A stretch of DNA of 64,000 nt, taken from NCBI GenBank assembly GCA_001247695.2, contig LGRX02033466.1, forward strand, positions 1 through 64,000. The letters are read 5' to 3'. Shown here piece after piece: positions 34,101-46,700 of this stretch. How positions within the stretch are numbered: position 1 is the first letter of the stretch; every line of letters starts with the position of its first letter. The notes below the pieces were generated by a model, which saw only the letters and a list, made by a program, of their open reading frames with translations, made no database searches and was not told where the DNA came from. The DNA comes from Cymbomonas tetramitiformis. Taxonomy: Eukaryota > Chlorophyta > Pyramimonadophyceae > Pyramimonadales > Pyramimonadaceae. The position numbers were made by a program, and so were the translations under genes.

Positions 34101-37100
34101 TACGTTTTACGAACGGCCCTAAAACGCTTCCACGCCGATACAGCCTGTAGACAAGTGTCACTAGAAACTCTAGAACGTGTCCGCTACACAGTGGATTGAG
34201 ATGGAGATTGCACCGATCAACCAATTTCAGAATCGGTGGCACTGTCAAGGGTACAGTGGAGGCGCTTGCGCTCCATAATGGACGAGTTTCACATATTTGT
34301 AAATGCAAAACCTCTGCATACAGCCCGGCTTCTAGAATTTAGCAAGGTCGTACCGCAAAAAGCGCTAAACGTGTTTCATGGATAAACTTAATAACTGTTC
34401 ACATGGCGAAACGCCGCAACAGTACGCGCCAAGTCATCACTCTACGGTTGTGATTCTAACGATAAGAGCTCCAGTCTTGGAGGTGGTGCCCATGCTCCAG
34501 CTCCAGCTCCACAGGGGTGGTGCCCACAGTCTGTCTTGGGCATCTCGGTCACCTGCATCACTCCCAGGCGCTCTCTGATGATGGGAAAGACTGCGCACCC
34601 CACGTTCCTCGAGGGTTTGTGTGAAGGGGTTCCACGTGGCGCTGCAGGTGGACAGCGCGCTGGGTTGCTCCCACGAGGACCAAACTCCGCGGATGCTTGC
34701 GTCCCCGCTGATTGCATCCAAGGTGCATAGTCGAAATAGCATTCCTACTACCCCCCTGCCAGCACCCCTGCCACCCTTCCATCCCCCCTTCTTCAACTCG
34801 GTGCCCCGAGTTCTTGTGAGCTGGAGGCAACTCACGCACGCTGGCCGCACATTGGGCCTTCGCTTAGAGCCGAGCAAGCCGGAGACGCAGCTGGCGAGGA
34901 GGCGCTGCAGCGCATGCCTGCTCGCAGATCCTGTGAAGGAGCGCCACGTGGGCGGGTGTGTGTTGAGCTGATGTGGAGGGCAGAAGGTGAGAAGAGGGGC
35001 GGTGCGGGCCTGGCCTGCTTTTGATGTGAGGGCAGGAGGAGGTTCGGGTGCGGATGGTCGCGGCCCTCGCAGCGCTCTCATGGTCACATGACCTCTCCGC
35101 CACCCTCCTCCAAGCCGGTGCGATGCCCGCCGTAGCTGCTCCTCCAACCCGGCGCGATTGCCCCCGTAGCTGCTCTGCACCGACCCGCGCACGGATGAGT
35201 CTGCAGCCCGACGCCTCCATCCTGGTCATATCCAGTCGCCTGTGCTGGAAACCAGTCTCCCTGTCTTCTCCTGCCACGAGGCTTTGCACTTTGGGGCCCG
35301 CTGTGAATGGAGACATGGGACAAGTGGTCCTTACGGCGGAGGTTCTTCATGTAGTGTGCGCTGTGTGCCTCAGGTGCTTCCGTTCACTCTTCTGCGCTGA
35401 GGTGTCTCGCATGCGGTGGTGGTCCCATGCTGTACTCCGTCATCTGCCTGGCATCTGCGCGCGTGTGAATGTACTCTTGGAGAGCTCGGTGGATTTGTTT
35501 GCCTTTGCTGCAAGGAGAGGCAGAGGGTGGCCAAGTCCACGTTCTGTGTTTTCCCTTGATTTTTGCGGGGACCACCTAGGTGCCCGCATGTTTTTTGTTT
35601 CAGACAATTGGGTGTCCATGCCTTGTGATGTGACTGCATTCATGGCATAACCATGGACCAGCGGGCCCCATCCAGGGACCGTGAGCCACTGGGGGCATGC
35701 CAGCAGGGTCCACTCACTCCGTTACCCAGAGACCAACAATTGTTGGGCGATGATCGGTCACATCGTATCATCTTTCCATGCTGCTTTGCATCTGGGTTGA
35801 GCATACGTATGAGTTGGTGGTATCTTGTCACGGCCCTGCTCTTGAATCGCTTCTCACATCCACTGGGATGATGGTGGGCTGGCTTTCGTCGGCTGATCTC
35901 ATGCCGTTCAGTGTGAATGCACTCTGGGTGTGTGCTCAGACACGGGGCGGAGCCTTGGAGCAGTGAGGCTCTGTGGATGGGGGTGGGTGGAGGGGAGCGG
36001 TGGATGATGTGGGGTGGCAGGCGTGCGGTCGGTGGTTGAAGGTCTCGTTGCGCCGTGGCGGCCGCAGGCAGTGCGGTTGAAAGCGGTAAGTTCCTCACGC
36101 TTGGATGAGAGGGGTTTACCGGAATGGGGCAGGCGCGAGCTCTGACCCCGCCCAGTTGTTGCGCCTGATCTTGGACCGGGAGGAGACTGCAGGCGGAGTT
36201 CTACCGGAGCCGCGCAGCTGTGACGGGTCTCATCTCAAGGTGGAAGGGGGTTCCCGTGGGGCGCAGCTCGGCCTACTGCTTGGCCTGGCGTCGCACCCGG
36301 AAGGCAAGGTGGACGGCCGCGGAGGGTTCCGAGAGGAGCTCATCCAAGGGGGCTGCATCCCGCTGCTCCTGCGGCAGGCCGGGTCCGCGCAGGCGGACCA
36401 CCCCAAGCGCCCGCAGCGGCTGCAGACCGAAGCCGTGGCGGCGGGGCTCATGCTTCTCTCTGCCGACGCCTGGTACTGTGACCGCAAGCCAGCTCGAGCA
36501 GATCCTTCGGGCTTCTTTCGAGGCTTTAGTCTCCCCTAACTCAGCGGTACTTTGGGTCCCTGCCCCCCGTGTGCTACGCTTCAGGTCTCCATGACGCCCC
36601 CCCCGGTATGTGCCATCGTTTAGGTAAATGGCCCACCCGGTGCACCACTTCCGGGGGATGCGTCCTCAACCCGCAGCCCACTCAGTTGACGCATGTTTGG
36701 TGCCTGCTTTCTGGACGGGCTGCACCTGGAGTGCGGGAGCTTCTCCCAGCGTATCCGTGCAGCTGGCTTCACCCCACCTGGCATAGGTCCGGGTTAGCAG
36801 ATGTCGCCAAGCTACAGAAGTCGACTGAAGCCGTGACTGCGCTTCCCGGCTCCTCCCTCGCCGCTGTGGGCGCAGGGGTCACCTCCAGAGCAAGAACTAC
36901 TCCGGGGCGGCGCTGTGCAGTCTGGCGCTGCACCCGGAGAACGGGGCCACGCTTTGGGACCTGGGCGCTGTGGCGCTGCACCCATTCTCCCTGGTCGCGC
37001 TGCTCCGAACTCTGCTTGATCAGCTCAACTCCACTGTACGCCTCGCCCGCATCTTCTGATTGGCTCGGTGCCTCTGTGGATTGGCGCAGAGGCCTCCGTT

Positions 37101-40100
37101 TTGGAATTCACCACAGGGTAGTTTGCAAAAGCGAGCGTAAACTTTCATTCACAAATGATAAAGCAGTTGGCAGCTTGAAACGCCGTGAACTCTAGCGCCC
37201 AATCATTACTGATTGGGCGCACTAAGGGAAAGTTCGCGAACTTGAGTTCTACGTGTCACTGTCAGTTCATACCGACCGCAGTGACACGCCTGAGATGGGC
37301 CGATGAACTATTACGCAGTTGCCGATGGTCATCTATGATCCAACGGCTGCGATTAGTTCAGCAGATCTACAGATCTAGATCTTAGGGTTTCTTCAGGGTG
37401 TGAGCATGCTGACTGCTGTACAAGGCCTAGACAGTCATGCTTTACACCAACCTGATCAGCAGGCACTACAGATTCCAATACTCCGGCCTTCATCCTCAAC
37501 TGTTCTGCAAAAGTGCTGAGTTGAAAGGGAGTCAAACTTCGCTTTGGGTTTGAGCGTATCTTTGTACTTTTGAAGCGGGGTGTGTACGCAATTGTTTGGG
37601 GAATGTGATGCGTGTTGGGGAATGTGATGTGCAGGCGCGTATAGGTAAGGAAAAAAAGTTGCTGACGATGCGCGTCTTGGAGTGGGTGACGGCGACGTGC
37701 GCTCTTGTCATTTATCGCGTGACGGCGGACATGTGGAGGGAGAGGGAGGTGGAAGAGGAGGAGGAAAAGCCGGTAACACCGCCGGAGCCTGCACGAGCGG
37801 AGGAGGGGCAGGACGGGTCCGAAGCCCGCCGCGACGAGGTGGGCGACTCCGCTGAGACGGCCGAGGAGGGGGAGAACGATGAGGAGCAGCCGGCCAAAGG
37901 TGGAGACCTGCGCCCGGCACTGCAGCGGAGTCGCCGGGTCCTCCCTCGGCGCATGTCACCTTCCCCCAGCTCTGGGAGGGGCCAAGGCGCAAAGGGCACC
38001 CTTTTGCCGGCCAGTACATCCGGAAAGAACTGCCGATGCCACACCAGCCTGTGGGGCGCCGTTGGGCATAGGGCCCGAGTCAGACACAAGCTGAGGCATC
38101 GGGCGGTGTGGGAATTTGTGGTGGCGGATTCAGTTGAGAAGCCGCAAGAGCCCGCGGTGATCATTTCGCCTGCAGCCATCCTAGTTGACGCCTTGCTGGA
38201 AGTGGCGAGGCTGCGCTGGCGGCACTGCCAAGCGCTGCATACGTCCCACATGCTGGTGCCGCATCGCCCCCCTGAAGCTGGGAGTGCGAGGCCCCCCCTC
38301 CTCGCGCTATCCTGGTGGCTGCCTCCCTCGGCGCCCTGCTCGGGTAAACTCGCAGGGCGCTGTAGCAGTAGCACAATGCGAGGATGAAGAGGTTGCCGAT
38401 GGATGCGCTTGCATTGGCGCCAGCAAGGCTGAGGTGGGGGCCGTTTGGATTCAGGCGATGAGCATCCTGCAGTGGATGACGGCGGCCATGCCCGAGCTCA
38501 TTCAACGGTGTGTGTGTGTGTGCCGAGTGCTCCGTTACCCAGAGACCAACAATTGTTGGGCGATGATCGGTCACATCGTTTCATCTTTCCATGCTGCTTT
38601 GCATCAGGGTTGGGAACATGTATGAGTTTGTGGTATCTTGTCACGGCCCCGCCCTGCTCCTGATTTGCTTCTCACATCCACTGGGATGATGGTGGGCTGG
38701 CTTTTGTTGGCCGATCTCATGCCGTTCAGTGTGCCGAGTGCCCATCTTTCCATGCTGCTTTGCATTTGGGTTGGGAATATGTATGCGCTTGTGGTATCTT
38801 GTCACGGCCCCGCCCTGCTCTTGATTTTCTTCTCACATCCACTGGGATGATGGTGGGCTGGCTTTTTGTTGGCTGATCTCATGCCGTTCAGTGTGTGCCG
38901 AGTGCCCATCTACCTCACCACCCCTTTCGTCTCAGGGCTTCCCTTGTCATTTCCCTTGACGTCGGCTTGCGCATGCTGCTACGAACAGGGAAGGCTTACT
39001 GTGCGACCCACGTGCGCGAGTCCGCGGCGAATGCTCAAATCAGTGCGCACTGGGGTGCGAGGCCAGGCTTAAGCCCATGCACGAGGACGCCTCCTTGCTC
39101 ACGATGGCACTCGATGAGGAAGTCCCGTCCCAGACACGCCACGCGGCCTTTGCCCTCCACATGTCAATCAGCAGCACATTCGGGTGCCCCCCTCTCCCCT
39201 TTCCCTAGGGTGCTTTGTCCAGCGAGAGTGGATGCGCCGTCGTGCCCTCGCGGTCTGAGGCGACTCGGGCAAGAAAGTGCGCCCTCTCTTTGAGTAAGCG
39301 AGCGGCGCGATGCCAGTCAGCCCAGAACTCCTAAACCCATTTGGCTGATCGTCTCCTGTCTCGGCCCCGCATCCATTGTGCGCTGTGATTTTGCGACATC
39401 GCAGCGCCGGTCGAAGCGAGGTGAAGCAGGGCAAAGAGAAACGGTGCCAAGAACATAGCAGGCAAGCTGTGGCACTGGTGCAAAATCAGTAAAAATCAGC
39501 CTGGTCATGCTGGGGTTGGCTCTGGCGCCGCGGCAAGCATCTGGGCGCTGAGGGGGAAGGTCCTTGCGGACGATACTGCCAGGTACACAACCGAGGGTGA
39601 CCAAACTAAGGACGGACCCACCGCCTCTATGGTCGCCGTGTCGTTGATGAAGAGCAGCGATCCTGCGCTTCAGGTGCGCAGTGAAAGGCGTGGTCGGGGA
39701 ACACGGGTTAGATGGTGCCGGCATCTTGCAGACCAAGAGCGGACCATCAACACTGTGCTTGCAAGTCCGGCCCAGAGTAGGGCCGGGGAAATTAATTTAC
39801 TCATACGCCCGAAGGGCGTGGTTTTTTCTTTTTTTCTTTTTCTGTGCTTGGAATGTTGACAGTGCCCTGTAGCACCCTAGAGCCGACGATTCAGCGATGT
39901 GCTAGAACTGCTAATATTGTCCTGTAGCATTCCTAGCAGCGGCAATGCAGCACTGTGCTAGGTATGTTGATATTATCATGTAGCACCCTAGAGCTGATGA
40001 TCCAGCACTGTGCTAGCAATGTTGACATTGACCCCTAGCACCCTAGAGCCGACGATCTGGCAGTGTGCTAGGTGTGTCGACATTGTCCTGCAGCATCCTA

Positions 40101-43100
40101 CGGTCAGCAATATAGCACTGTTCTAGGCACGTTGATATAGTCCTGTCACACCCTAGAGCGCATACACTCCAGCGCCTGCGCTAGGTAATTCTTGGCATTG
40201 TCCTGTCGCACCCTAGAGCGCACACTCCAGCTTGGCAAAATAGGTACTTGGCATTGTCCTGTCGCACCCTAGAGCTGACACTCCAGCGCGCTAGGGTACT
40301 TGGCATTGTCCTGTCGCGACCCTAGAGCGCACACTCCAGCGCCACAGTACTTGGCATTGTCCTTGTCGCACCCCAGAGCGCACACTCCAGCGCTGAAAAG
40401 AAAATTTGGTATTGTCCTGTCGCACTCTCTAGAGCGCATACCCAGCGCTGCGCCAGGTACTTGGCATTGTCCTGTCGCACCCTAGAGCGCACACCCAGCG
40501 CTGCGCTAGGTACTGGCATTGTCCTGTCGCACCCTAGAGCCGCACACCCAGCGCTGCGCTAGGTACTTGCATTGTCCTGTCGCACCCTAGAGCGCACACT
40601 CCAGCGCTGCGTGTGCCTAGGTACTGGCATTGTCCTGTCGCACCCTAGAGCGTATACCCAGCGCTGGGCGCTAGGGTACTTTTTGGCATTTGTTCCTGTC
40701 GCACCCTAGAGCGCACTCCAGCCGCTTTCTGCGCTAGGTACTTGGCATTGTCCTGTCGCACCCTAGAGCGCATACCTAGCTACGCTAGGTACTTGGCATT
40801 GTCCTGTCGCACCCTAGAGCTACTCCAGCGCTGCGCTAGGTACTTGGCATTGTCCTGTCGCACCCTAGAGCGCATACCTCCAGCGCTGCGCTAGGTACTT
40901 GGCATTGTCCTGTCGCACCCTAGAGCGCACACGCGCTGCGCTAGGTACTTGGCATTGTCTCCAGCAGCACTTGTGAGCCGCACACTCCAGCGCAGGTACT
41001 TTGCATTGTCCTGTCGCACCCTAGAGCGCACACTCCAGCGCTGCGCTAGGTACTTGGCATTGTCCTGTCGCACCCTAGAGCGCACACTCCAGCGCTGCGC
41101 TAGGTACTTGGCATTGTCCTGTCGCACCCTAGAGCGCACACTCCAGCGCTGCGCTAGGTACTTTGCATTGTCCTGTCGCACCCTAGAGCGCACACTCCAG
41201 CGCTGCGCTAGGTACTTGGCATTGTCCTGTCGCACCCTAGAGCGCACACTCCAGCGCTGCGCTAGGTACTTGGCATTGTCCTGTCGCACCCTAGAGCGCA
41301 CACTCCAGCGCTGCGCTAGGTACTTGGCATTGTCCTGTCGCACCCTAGAGCGCACACTCCAGCGCTGCGCTAGGTACTTGGCATTGTCCTGTCGCACCCT
41401 AGAGCGCACACTCCAGCGCTGCGCTAGGTGCTTGGCATTGTCCTGTCGCACCCTAGAGCGCACACTCCAGCGCTGCGCTAGGTACTTGGCATTGTCCTCT
41501 GAGCTACAGTCATAGTCATGTCTATCAGCTAGCTTCTTTTTTGGCAGTCAGAACCTACACCGAGCCTCTGCTGCAAGTGAATTGGAGTGAGTTAGCAGCG
41601 TGAGCAGGTTTGACTGAGCCGCACATGCCGCGTTTGCCACCCAAGTGTTGCCCGGAGGTGTTTAGCCAATGCGGCGCACTATCGTTGGGGTGAAAGGTGT
41701 GGCGCACATTGGCCCGGATGCCGGGCGGGTGATTGGCCAGGAGGCGGGTGTCCAAAGCTGCGGCCACATGGCATATTCCAACATGGTGCAGCAGCAGAAG
41801 TGAGGCCCTCGAGACTCCATTGCAACACCCTAAATCGCCCTCACCCTTACTCTTCCTTGCCGTGCTGCCTCCACTGTCCCTCTGGACCCCTCCTGGTGTG
41901 CGCTCGCTCTAATTCTCTTTTGTGCGCGTCCACCTAGTCCACAACTTCACTCTCCCGGATCCGTAGTAATCCAACGGCCCTCGTGGCTTGTGGAGGAAAG
42001 CGCATTGGACGCGGATTTCGGCCGCGCCGCGCCGCATTCCATGCGGAGCTGGCCTGGGAGAGTCGGGGGAGAGCAGGCCTGGGAGAGTGGGGGGAGAGCA
42101 GGCCTGAGAGAGTGGGGGGAGAGCAGGCCTGGGAGAGTGGGGGAGAGCAGGCCTGGGAGAGATGGGGAGAGCAGGCCTGAGAGAGATGGGGAGAGCAGGC
42201 CTGGGAGAGTGGGGAGAGCAGGCCTTGGGAGAGATGGGGGGAGAGCAGGCCTGGGAGAGAGATGGGGCGACAGAGCAGGCCTGGGAGAGATGGGGGGAGC
42301 AGGCCCTGGGAGAGTGGGGAGCAGGCCTGGGAGAGTGGGGGGGGAGAGAGCAGGCCTGAGAGAGTGGGGAGAGCAGGCCTGGGGAGAGTGGGGAGAGCAG
42401 GCCTGGGAGAGATGGGGGAGAGCAGGCCTGAGAGAGATGGGGGAGAGCAGGCCTGGGGAGAGTGGGGGAGAGCAGGCCTGAGAGAGATGGGGAGAGCAGG
42501 CCTGGGAGAGTGGGGAGAGCAGGCCTGGGGAGAGATGGGGGAGAGCAGGCCTGGGAGAGATGGGGGGAGAGCAGGCCTGAGAGAGATGGGGGGAGCAGGC
42601 CTGGGAGAGTGGGGGGGAGAGCAGGCCTGAGAGAGATGGGGGGAGAGCAGGCCTGGGAGGACGGGGATAAGGTGCATCGGCTGGTGAACGGGAACAGGCT
42701 TGTGGAGGACGAAGCCGTGGAGGCGCTGGTCCGGCTGCTGGAAGCTAGCCATGAGAGCGACCCCACGTTTGGCAGCCTCATACTCCACACCATGCTGAAC
42801 CTGTCCACCTTCCCGGAGGCCCAGGTGAGGCGGGTGGGGAAGCGAGGGCGCGGCACTGCAGCTACCCTCGTGCTCTCTGGACGCTAAGCAGGGGGACGCT
42901 AAGCAGGGGGGGGCCTGTGCATGGCCGTGGATTGGGCGGGAGCGGACGCTGCAGGGAGTGCAGTCCCGCATGTGCTCGATCGCCCGCCTCTCCCAGGCCA
43001 GAGGTGCGGCAGTGCTGAGCGCTGGACGGGGAGTGATGGGTTCGGGGGAGCGCAGCTGCAACTGGCGAAGTTTGCGCTGAAGTTGCTACTGGCCATCAAC

Positions 43101-43103
43101 CAG
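28119..43103 (+). CDS. Long ARM-repeat/EF-hand-like gene, N-terminal half
   Basis: ATG 28119 (MDDGVEDVDDDALPEKV). Exons supported by sequence and splice sites: 28119-28193, 28331-28528, 29072-29175 (SMQLSGAAGLWELAADRQN), 30410-30519, 32857-33022, about 33700-33834, about 35048-35230, 36133 to about 36460, 36876-37035, 37635-37899 (acidic), about 38080-38201, 38356-38507, 39067-39183, 39538-39673, 42651-42824, 43056-43103. Helical repeats of armadillo type recur (GELRACGIRAIWCVS, FREELIQGGCIPLLL, DEAVEALVRLLEASHES). Such repeats form an alpha-solenoid for protein binding. Phase and frame are continuous from 38356 to 43103 and on into the second half. Some early exons are missing between 28528 and 36133. 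Function not known. Confidence 0.75.
30609..30784. repeat. Intronic minisatellite, 31-bp unit
   Basis: About five and a half copies of a unit containing TCCTGCGGTGGTGGGAGTCA, in the intron after exon 30410-30519. The long plus-strand frames through it are repeat artefacts. Confidence 0.9.
31138..32020. repeat. Intronic minisatellite, ~39-bp unit, over 20 copies
   Basis: Units of CATGCTCATGGTGCGCCCCC followed by TCCCCGCTGAGCCGCAGT, with frequent small indels and TTTATG variants. It lies in the intron before exon 32857-33022. Every unit contains GCCGCAG|T, an acceptor-like site. The 211-codon minus-strand frame is an artefact of the repeat. Confidence 0.92.
35718..35915 (+). repeat. Dispersed intronic repeat, copy 1
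   Basis: About 198 bp starting CTCCGTTACCCAGAGACC and ending CATGCCGTTCAGTGTG; contains the palindrome CCAACAATTGTTGG. It recurs twice at 38530-38895 within the same gene. Confidence 0.85.
38530..38895 (+). repeat. Dispersed intronic repeat, copies 2 and 3 in tandem
   Basis: Copy 2 (38530-38733) is full length with the CCAACAATTGTTGG palindrome; copy 3 (about 38741-38895) lacks the first 45 bp or so. Both keep CTCACATCCACTGGGATGAT. They fill the intron between exons 38356-38507 and 39067-39183. Confidence 0.85.
39855..41500. repeat. Intronic minisatellite, 54-bp unit, with divergence gradient
   Basis: Units containing GGCATTGTCCTGTCGCACCC, then TAGAGCGCACACTCCAGCGC, then TGCGCTAGGTACTT. From about 41030 to 41490 the copies are nearly identical and exactly 54 bp apart. 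Upstream they are progressively diverged and of uneven length, back to forms such as TTGTCCTGTAGCATTCCTAG near 39920. Since 54 is a multiple of three, open frames of about 190 codons arise on both strands as artefacts. Confidence 0.93.
42050..42650. repeat. Intronic minisatellite, ~23-bp unit, ending at a splice acceptor
   Basis: About 26 units of GGGAGAGCAGGCCTGGGAGA with 20-27 bp spacing. The array ends exactly at the acceptor of exon 42651-42824, whose last intron bases GGGAGAGCAG and first exon bases GCCTGGGAG are the unit itself. Long frames on both strands are artefacts. Confidence 0.93.
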
Positions 43104-43324
43104 GTCCGGCCCCGCATGCAGCAGGCGCAGGTCGCTCGGCGAGGCGAGCTAAGCGGGGTTGCGTGGCCCGTGGTGCCAAGCTCGCATCTCAAGGGGGGGA
43201 CACTTATCAATGGCGGATGCTCTTGTGGACGAGCTCGCTGAATAAGAGGCCTGAGCGATCGCTATGTAACGGCAGGGAGGGGACTGAATACTCTGCATGA
43301 ATGGGCAGATTGGGACGTGCAAGC

Positions 43325-43730
43325 CACCAAGGCCAGTGGGTGCGCAGAGGAGGCCGGCAGACAACGGGTCCCCTTCGAGGCCAGTGGGTGCGCAGAGGAG
43401 GCCGGCAGACAACGGGTCCCCTTCGAGGCCAGTGGGTGCGCAGAGGAGGCCGGCAGACAACGGGTCCCCTTGGGGGCCAGTGGGTGCGCAGAGGAGGCCG
43501 GTAGACAACGGGTCCCCTTGGAGGCCAGTGGGTGCGCAGAGAGGCCGGCAGACAACGGGTCCCCTTCGAGACCAGTGGGTGCGCAGAGTGAGGCCGGGCG
43601 ACGTGGTCCCCTTCGAGACCAGTGGGTGCGCAGAGGAGGCCGGGCAGACAACGGGTCCCCTTGGAGGCCAGTGGGTGCGCAGAGGAGGCTGGCAGACAAC
43701 GGGCCCCCTTCGAGGCCAGTGGGTTTGAGC
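43325..43730. repeat. Intronic minisatellite, 48-bp unit, about 8 copies
   Basis: Units of GGCCAGTGGGTGCGCAGAGG then AGGCCGGCAGACAACGGGTC then CCCTTCGA, in the intron between exons 43056-43103 and 43790-43861. Each unit has GTGCGCAG|AG and GGCAG|AC acceptor-like sites. Period 48 keeps frames open on both strands. Confidence 0.92.
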
Positions 43731-43789
43731 CAAGATGGGGCGGGTTCGGAGAGAGGGATCAGGAGGAGAAATCCGGGAGGGACCAGCAG

Positions 43790-46700
43790 AAGTACAGCAG
43801 CGCGGTGCTGAACAACATCCACCGGCACCCCAAAAACGGGACCCGCTTCTACCGTGCTGAGGTGAGCCCTCTGTGAGGCCTGTCCGCGCGCGGATGAGAG
43901 GAGAGAGAGAGGCCCGCTCGCCAAGAGAAAGAGAGGGCGGAAGGGAGAGCGAGCGCCTTGAAGGCTGAGCTTGCTGATGCGGTTCTTCGGGGTTTGACGT
44001 TGCGGGCAGATCCGGGAGAAGATGAAGCGCAACGCCGCGATGATGCACGCGGCGCAGTCCGCCCCCTGCCTCCCCGTCATCCACTCGGCTCCGGCAGGGC
44101 TCCAGCAGGGTCCCAGCAGCCAGCACTCATCCCCCGTCAGCAGCTCTCTCCCGAACATTCCCTCCGCCTCGGACATGCCCAAGGCCCGCCGAGCCCGCTC
44201 GCAGTCTAGATCGCCTCCGCCAGCAACCACCTTGAATCCCAAGCAGAAGCCGAAGGCCGCGAAGGCGCCCAGGGGCAAGCCCACCCCAGCGGCCACGGCG
44301 AAGCCGAAGGGCGGGGACCCCGAGGAGATCCCCGGCACGACAAAGCCAGATGGCGGTGACCCAGAGGAGACCCTCCCCCCAACAAAGCCAGAGGGCGGTG
44401 ACCCCGCGAAGGTCCCCCGCAAACCCCGGAGGCGCAACGCGAAGGTTGCGCTCCCCTCCAAGTCGAAGGGCAGTGAGAATCCGCCCTCGCAACCCGCCAT
44501 GCAGCCGGTGCCGGAGGAGCCATCCACGCCTTCCTGTGGCGACGAGGGAGTAGCGTCCGCGCAAGCAGTAGAGGAAAAAGAAGGTCCTCTCTGATTTTGA
44601 CTCAGTCTGCTCACCCGGCTCATTCGAACTCTGCAGGCCCGCTGACGTGGCAGGCCCGCTGGCGTGCCGCTCTTTCAGTGCGGCCACCGCGCGGCCTTCT
44701 GCGGCGCTCCAATCCGCGCCCCTCCCGGCGCTGCCTGGCGCAGTCTGCTGGGGACTGTGCTCGCACACAAGCTCGCCTTACCTCGCCATGCCCTGGCTGC
44801 CCGTGCGATGATATGAGTCCCGCATGCCCGCATCACTCCGCCATGCGCCCGGTGGCGCTTGTGCGAGAGCCCCCTGCGTGTCTGCTTGCTGCGCAGTAGT
44901 AAACCGCCCCACGCTCCACGTGCATCCCCACCCCCCTCGTCGCCTGACGCGGCACAATTGGGCGATGGGACAGAGGAGACCGTGAAGCAGCGGTTCATGA
45001 AATGGTCGAAAGACACCTTCATCGCGCCATGTCAGGGGCATTTGCACAGCAATGTGCATCGAGACTCCAAGCTGGCCAAGCGCCGCAGGCGCACAGCCCA
45101 GGCAACGCCTGCATCCCTTTGCTTGCCTCCATCCCTTTGCTCCATCCCTTTACCTCTCCAGTTCCACCCCGCTCAGGATTTGGCCCGCAGAGATATCAGA
45201 AACTGTGCGGGTAGACCCTGCATGCCGCGACCAGGACTGCTGCATGGACCGGAAGCGCCGGCTCGCTCAGGGGTCTTGGCCCTCACCAGACTCGGGGATA
45301 TGCGCAATGCAACCGATGCCCTGGAGAAATTGGCCGTCTCGCCACCCTGCCTCCCAAGCAAGCCTTCGGACCTCTCCTCGATCGGCTTTTGCTCTGAGAG
45401 CTCGCGCTGTGGTCTTGCAGAAAGTGGACCAGATGCTGGAGGACAGCTCCAGCGCGCTGCCCGACGTCTGGAAGGGAAGCGGCCAAGACTCGGCTGTGAA
45501 GTCCGTAACGTAGGCGCCTCCACACCCCTACTTGGCCACCCCTTGACGCCTCCTGGGAGCTCCTTGCAGCTCGGGAGGCGGCCGGTGACGCTGCTGTGTC
45601 ACTAAGTGACTGTCACCTCCACGCATTTCCGCAGCGCTTGCTTGGCCTCGCCCCCACGCTGCTGCTGCGTGGCACAGATCCCGTGCCGCAGCATGGTGTG
45701 GGGAAGGTGGAGGTGGAGGTGGCAGGCTGCTCGAGCTGCGGAAGTGAGGTAGGGAGAGGTGGCAGGCTGCTCGAGCTGCGGAAGTGAGGTAGGGAGAGGT
45801 GGCAGGCTGCTCGAGCTGCTGAAGTGAGGTAGGGAGAGGTGGCAGGCTGCTTGAGCTGCGGAAGGAGCTTATGAAGCCTCAGCAGACCATCTGGAAGGCC
45901 GTGGTTGGGCAAGACGAGCAGGGCATCCAGGTGCACCCACCCACCCCAGCGCGACCGAGAGCAGCATGCTGAGAATGCAAGGGACAAACCCCCGAGCAGA
46001 GGAACGTCGCTCCTCCGCCGTCAATCCTTCAGACACACTCGTGACACGAGCCCCACGGGCGCTGGCGGGATGGTCCGCCCCAGGTGGAGGACGACGAGGG
46101 CGCTGAGGAGCTGATGGACCCAGAGCGGATGTGGCAGCCACAGCTGCGTGCGGCGGACGTGACGCGGGTACCGCCGGATCCCGAGGAGGCGGCTCTCGCG
46201 TTCCTGGAGCCCAAGGAGGCGGTGCGGATCGAGCTGCAGCTGAAGAACTCGCGGCGGCGGAACAAGGTGCACTTCAACGATCACGGGGTTGGGGTGATCC
46301 CAGATAACAAGGTGCTGGCGATGTGGGAGGCGCACGAGGGAAGCAAGGTATGTCTCGCGGCACAATGATGGCCGCTGCCCTCACCGCACGCTAGGCATGG
46401 ATGCGCCACACGCACTTTCCTGGAGCTGCCTCTGGAGCTGCATGCCACGTGCAGCGCGCGGACGGGCCGGCAAGACGTTACCCGCATTTACAGAGATGCT
46501 GCCATCTCTATTGTACGGTGATACACCGAGCGAGCACGCAGCCAATAATGAGCCTCGTATCGGATGCCGAGTGCCCTGCCCACAGAAGTGCCTCGCGCCG
46601 GTTCCCGTCTGAAAGCTGCACGGTTCTGCCCAATGCCTGTCGCCGTGTAGAAGGAGGAGCTGGGGTGGGGTGGGGGCCTGCCATGACGTGCGCTGGCCGG

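Noticed and set aside
40891..41515. 190-codon frames with 18-residue repeats on both strands
   Set aside because: The 54-bp period is a multiple of three, so all six frames tend to stay open; no protein family is visible.
41909..43061. Minus-strand Leu/Pro/Ser-rich frames of 315-375 codons
   Set aside because: They run through the 23-bp minisatellite and antisense to real exons.
43149..44768. Minus-strand frames of 213-453 codons
   Set aside because: They lie antisense to the 48-bp array and the plus-strand exon 44010-44583, whose frame and splice phase are well supported.
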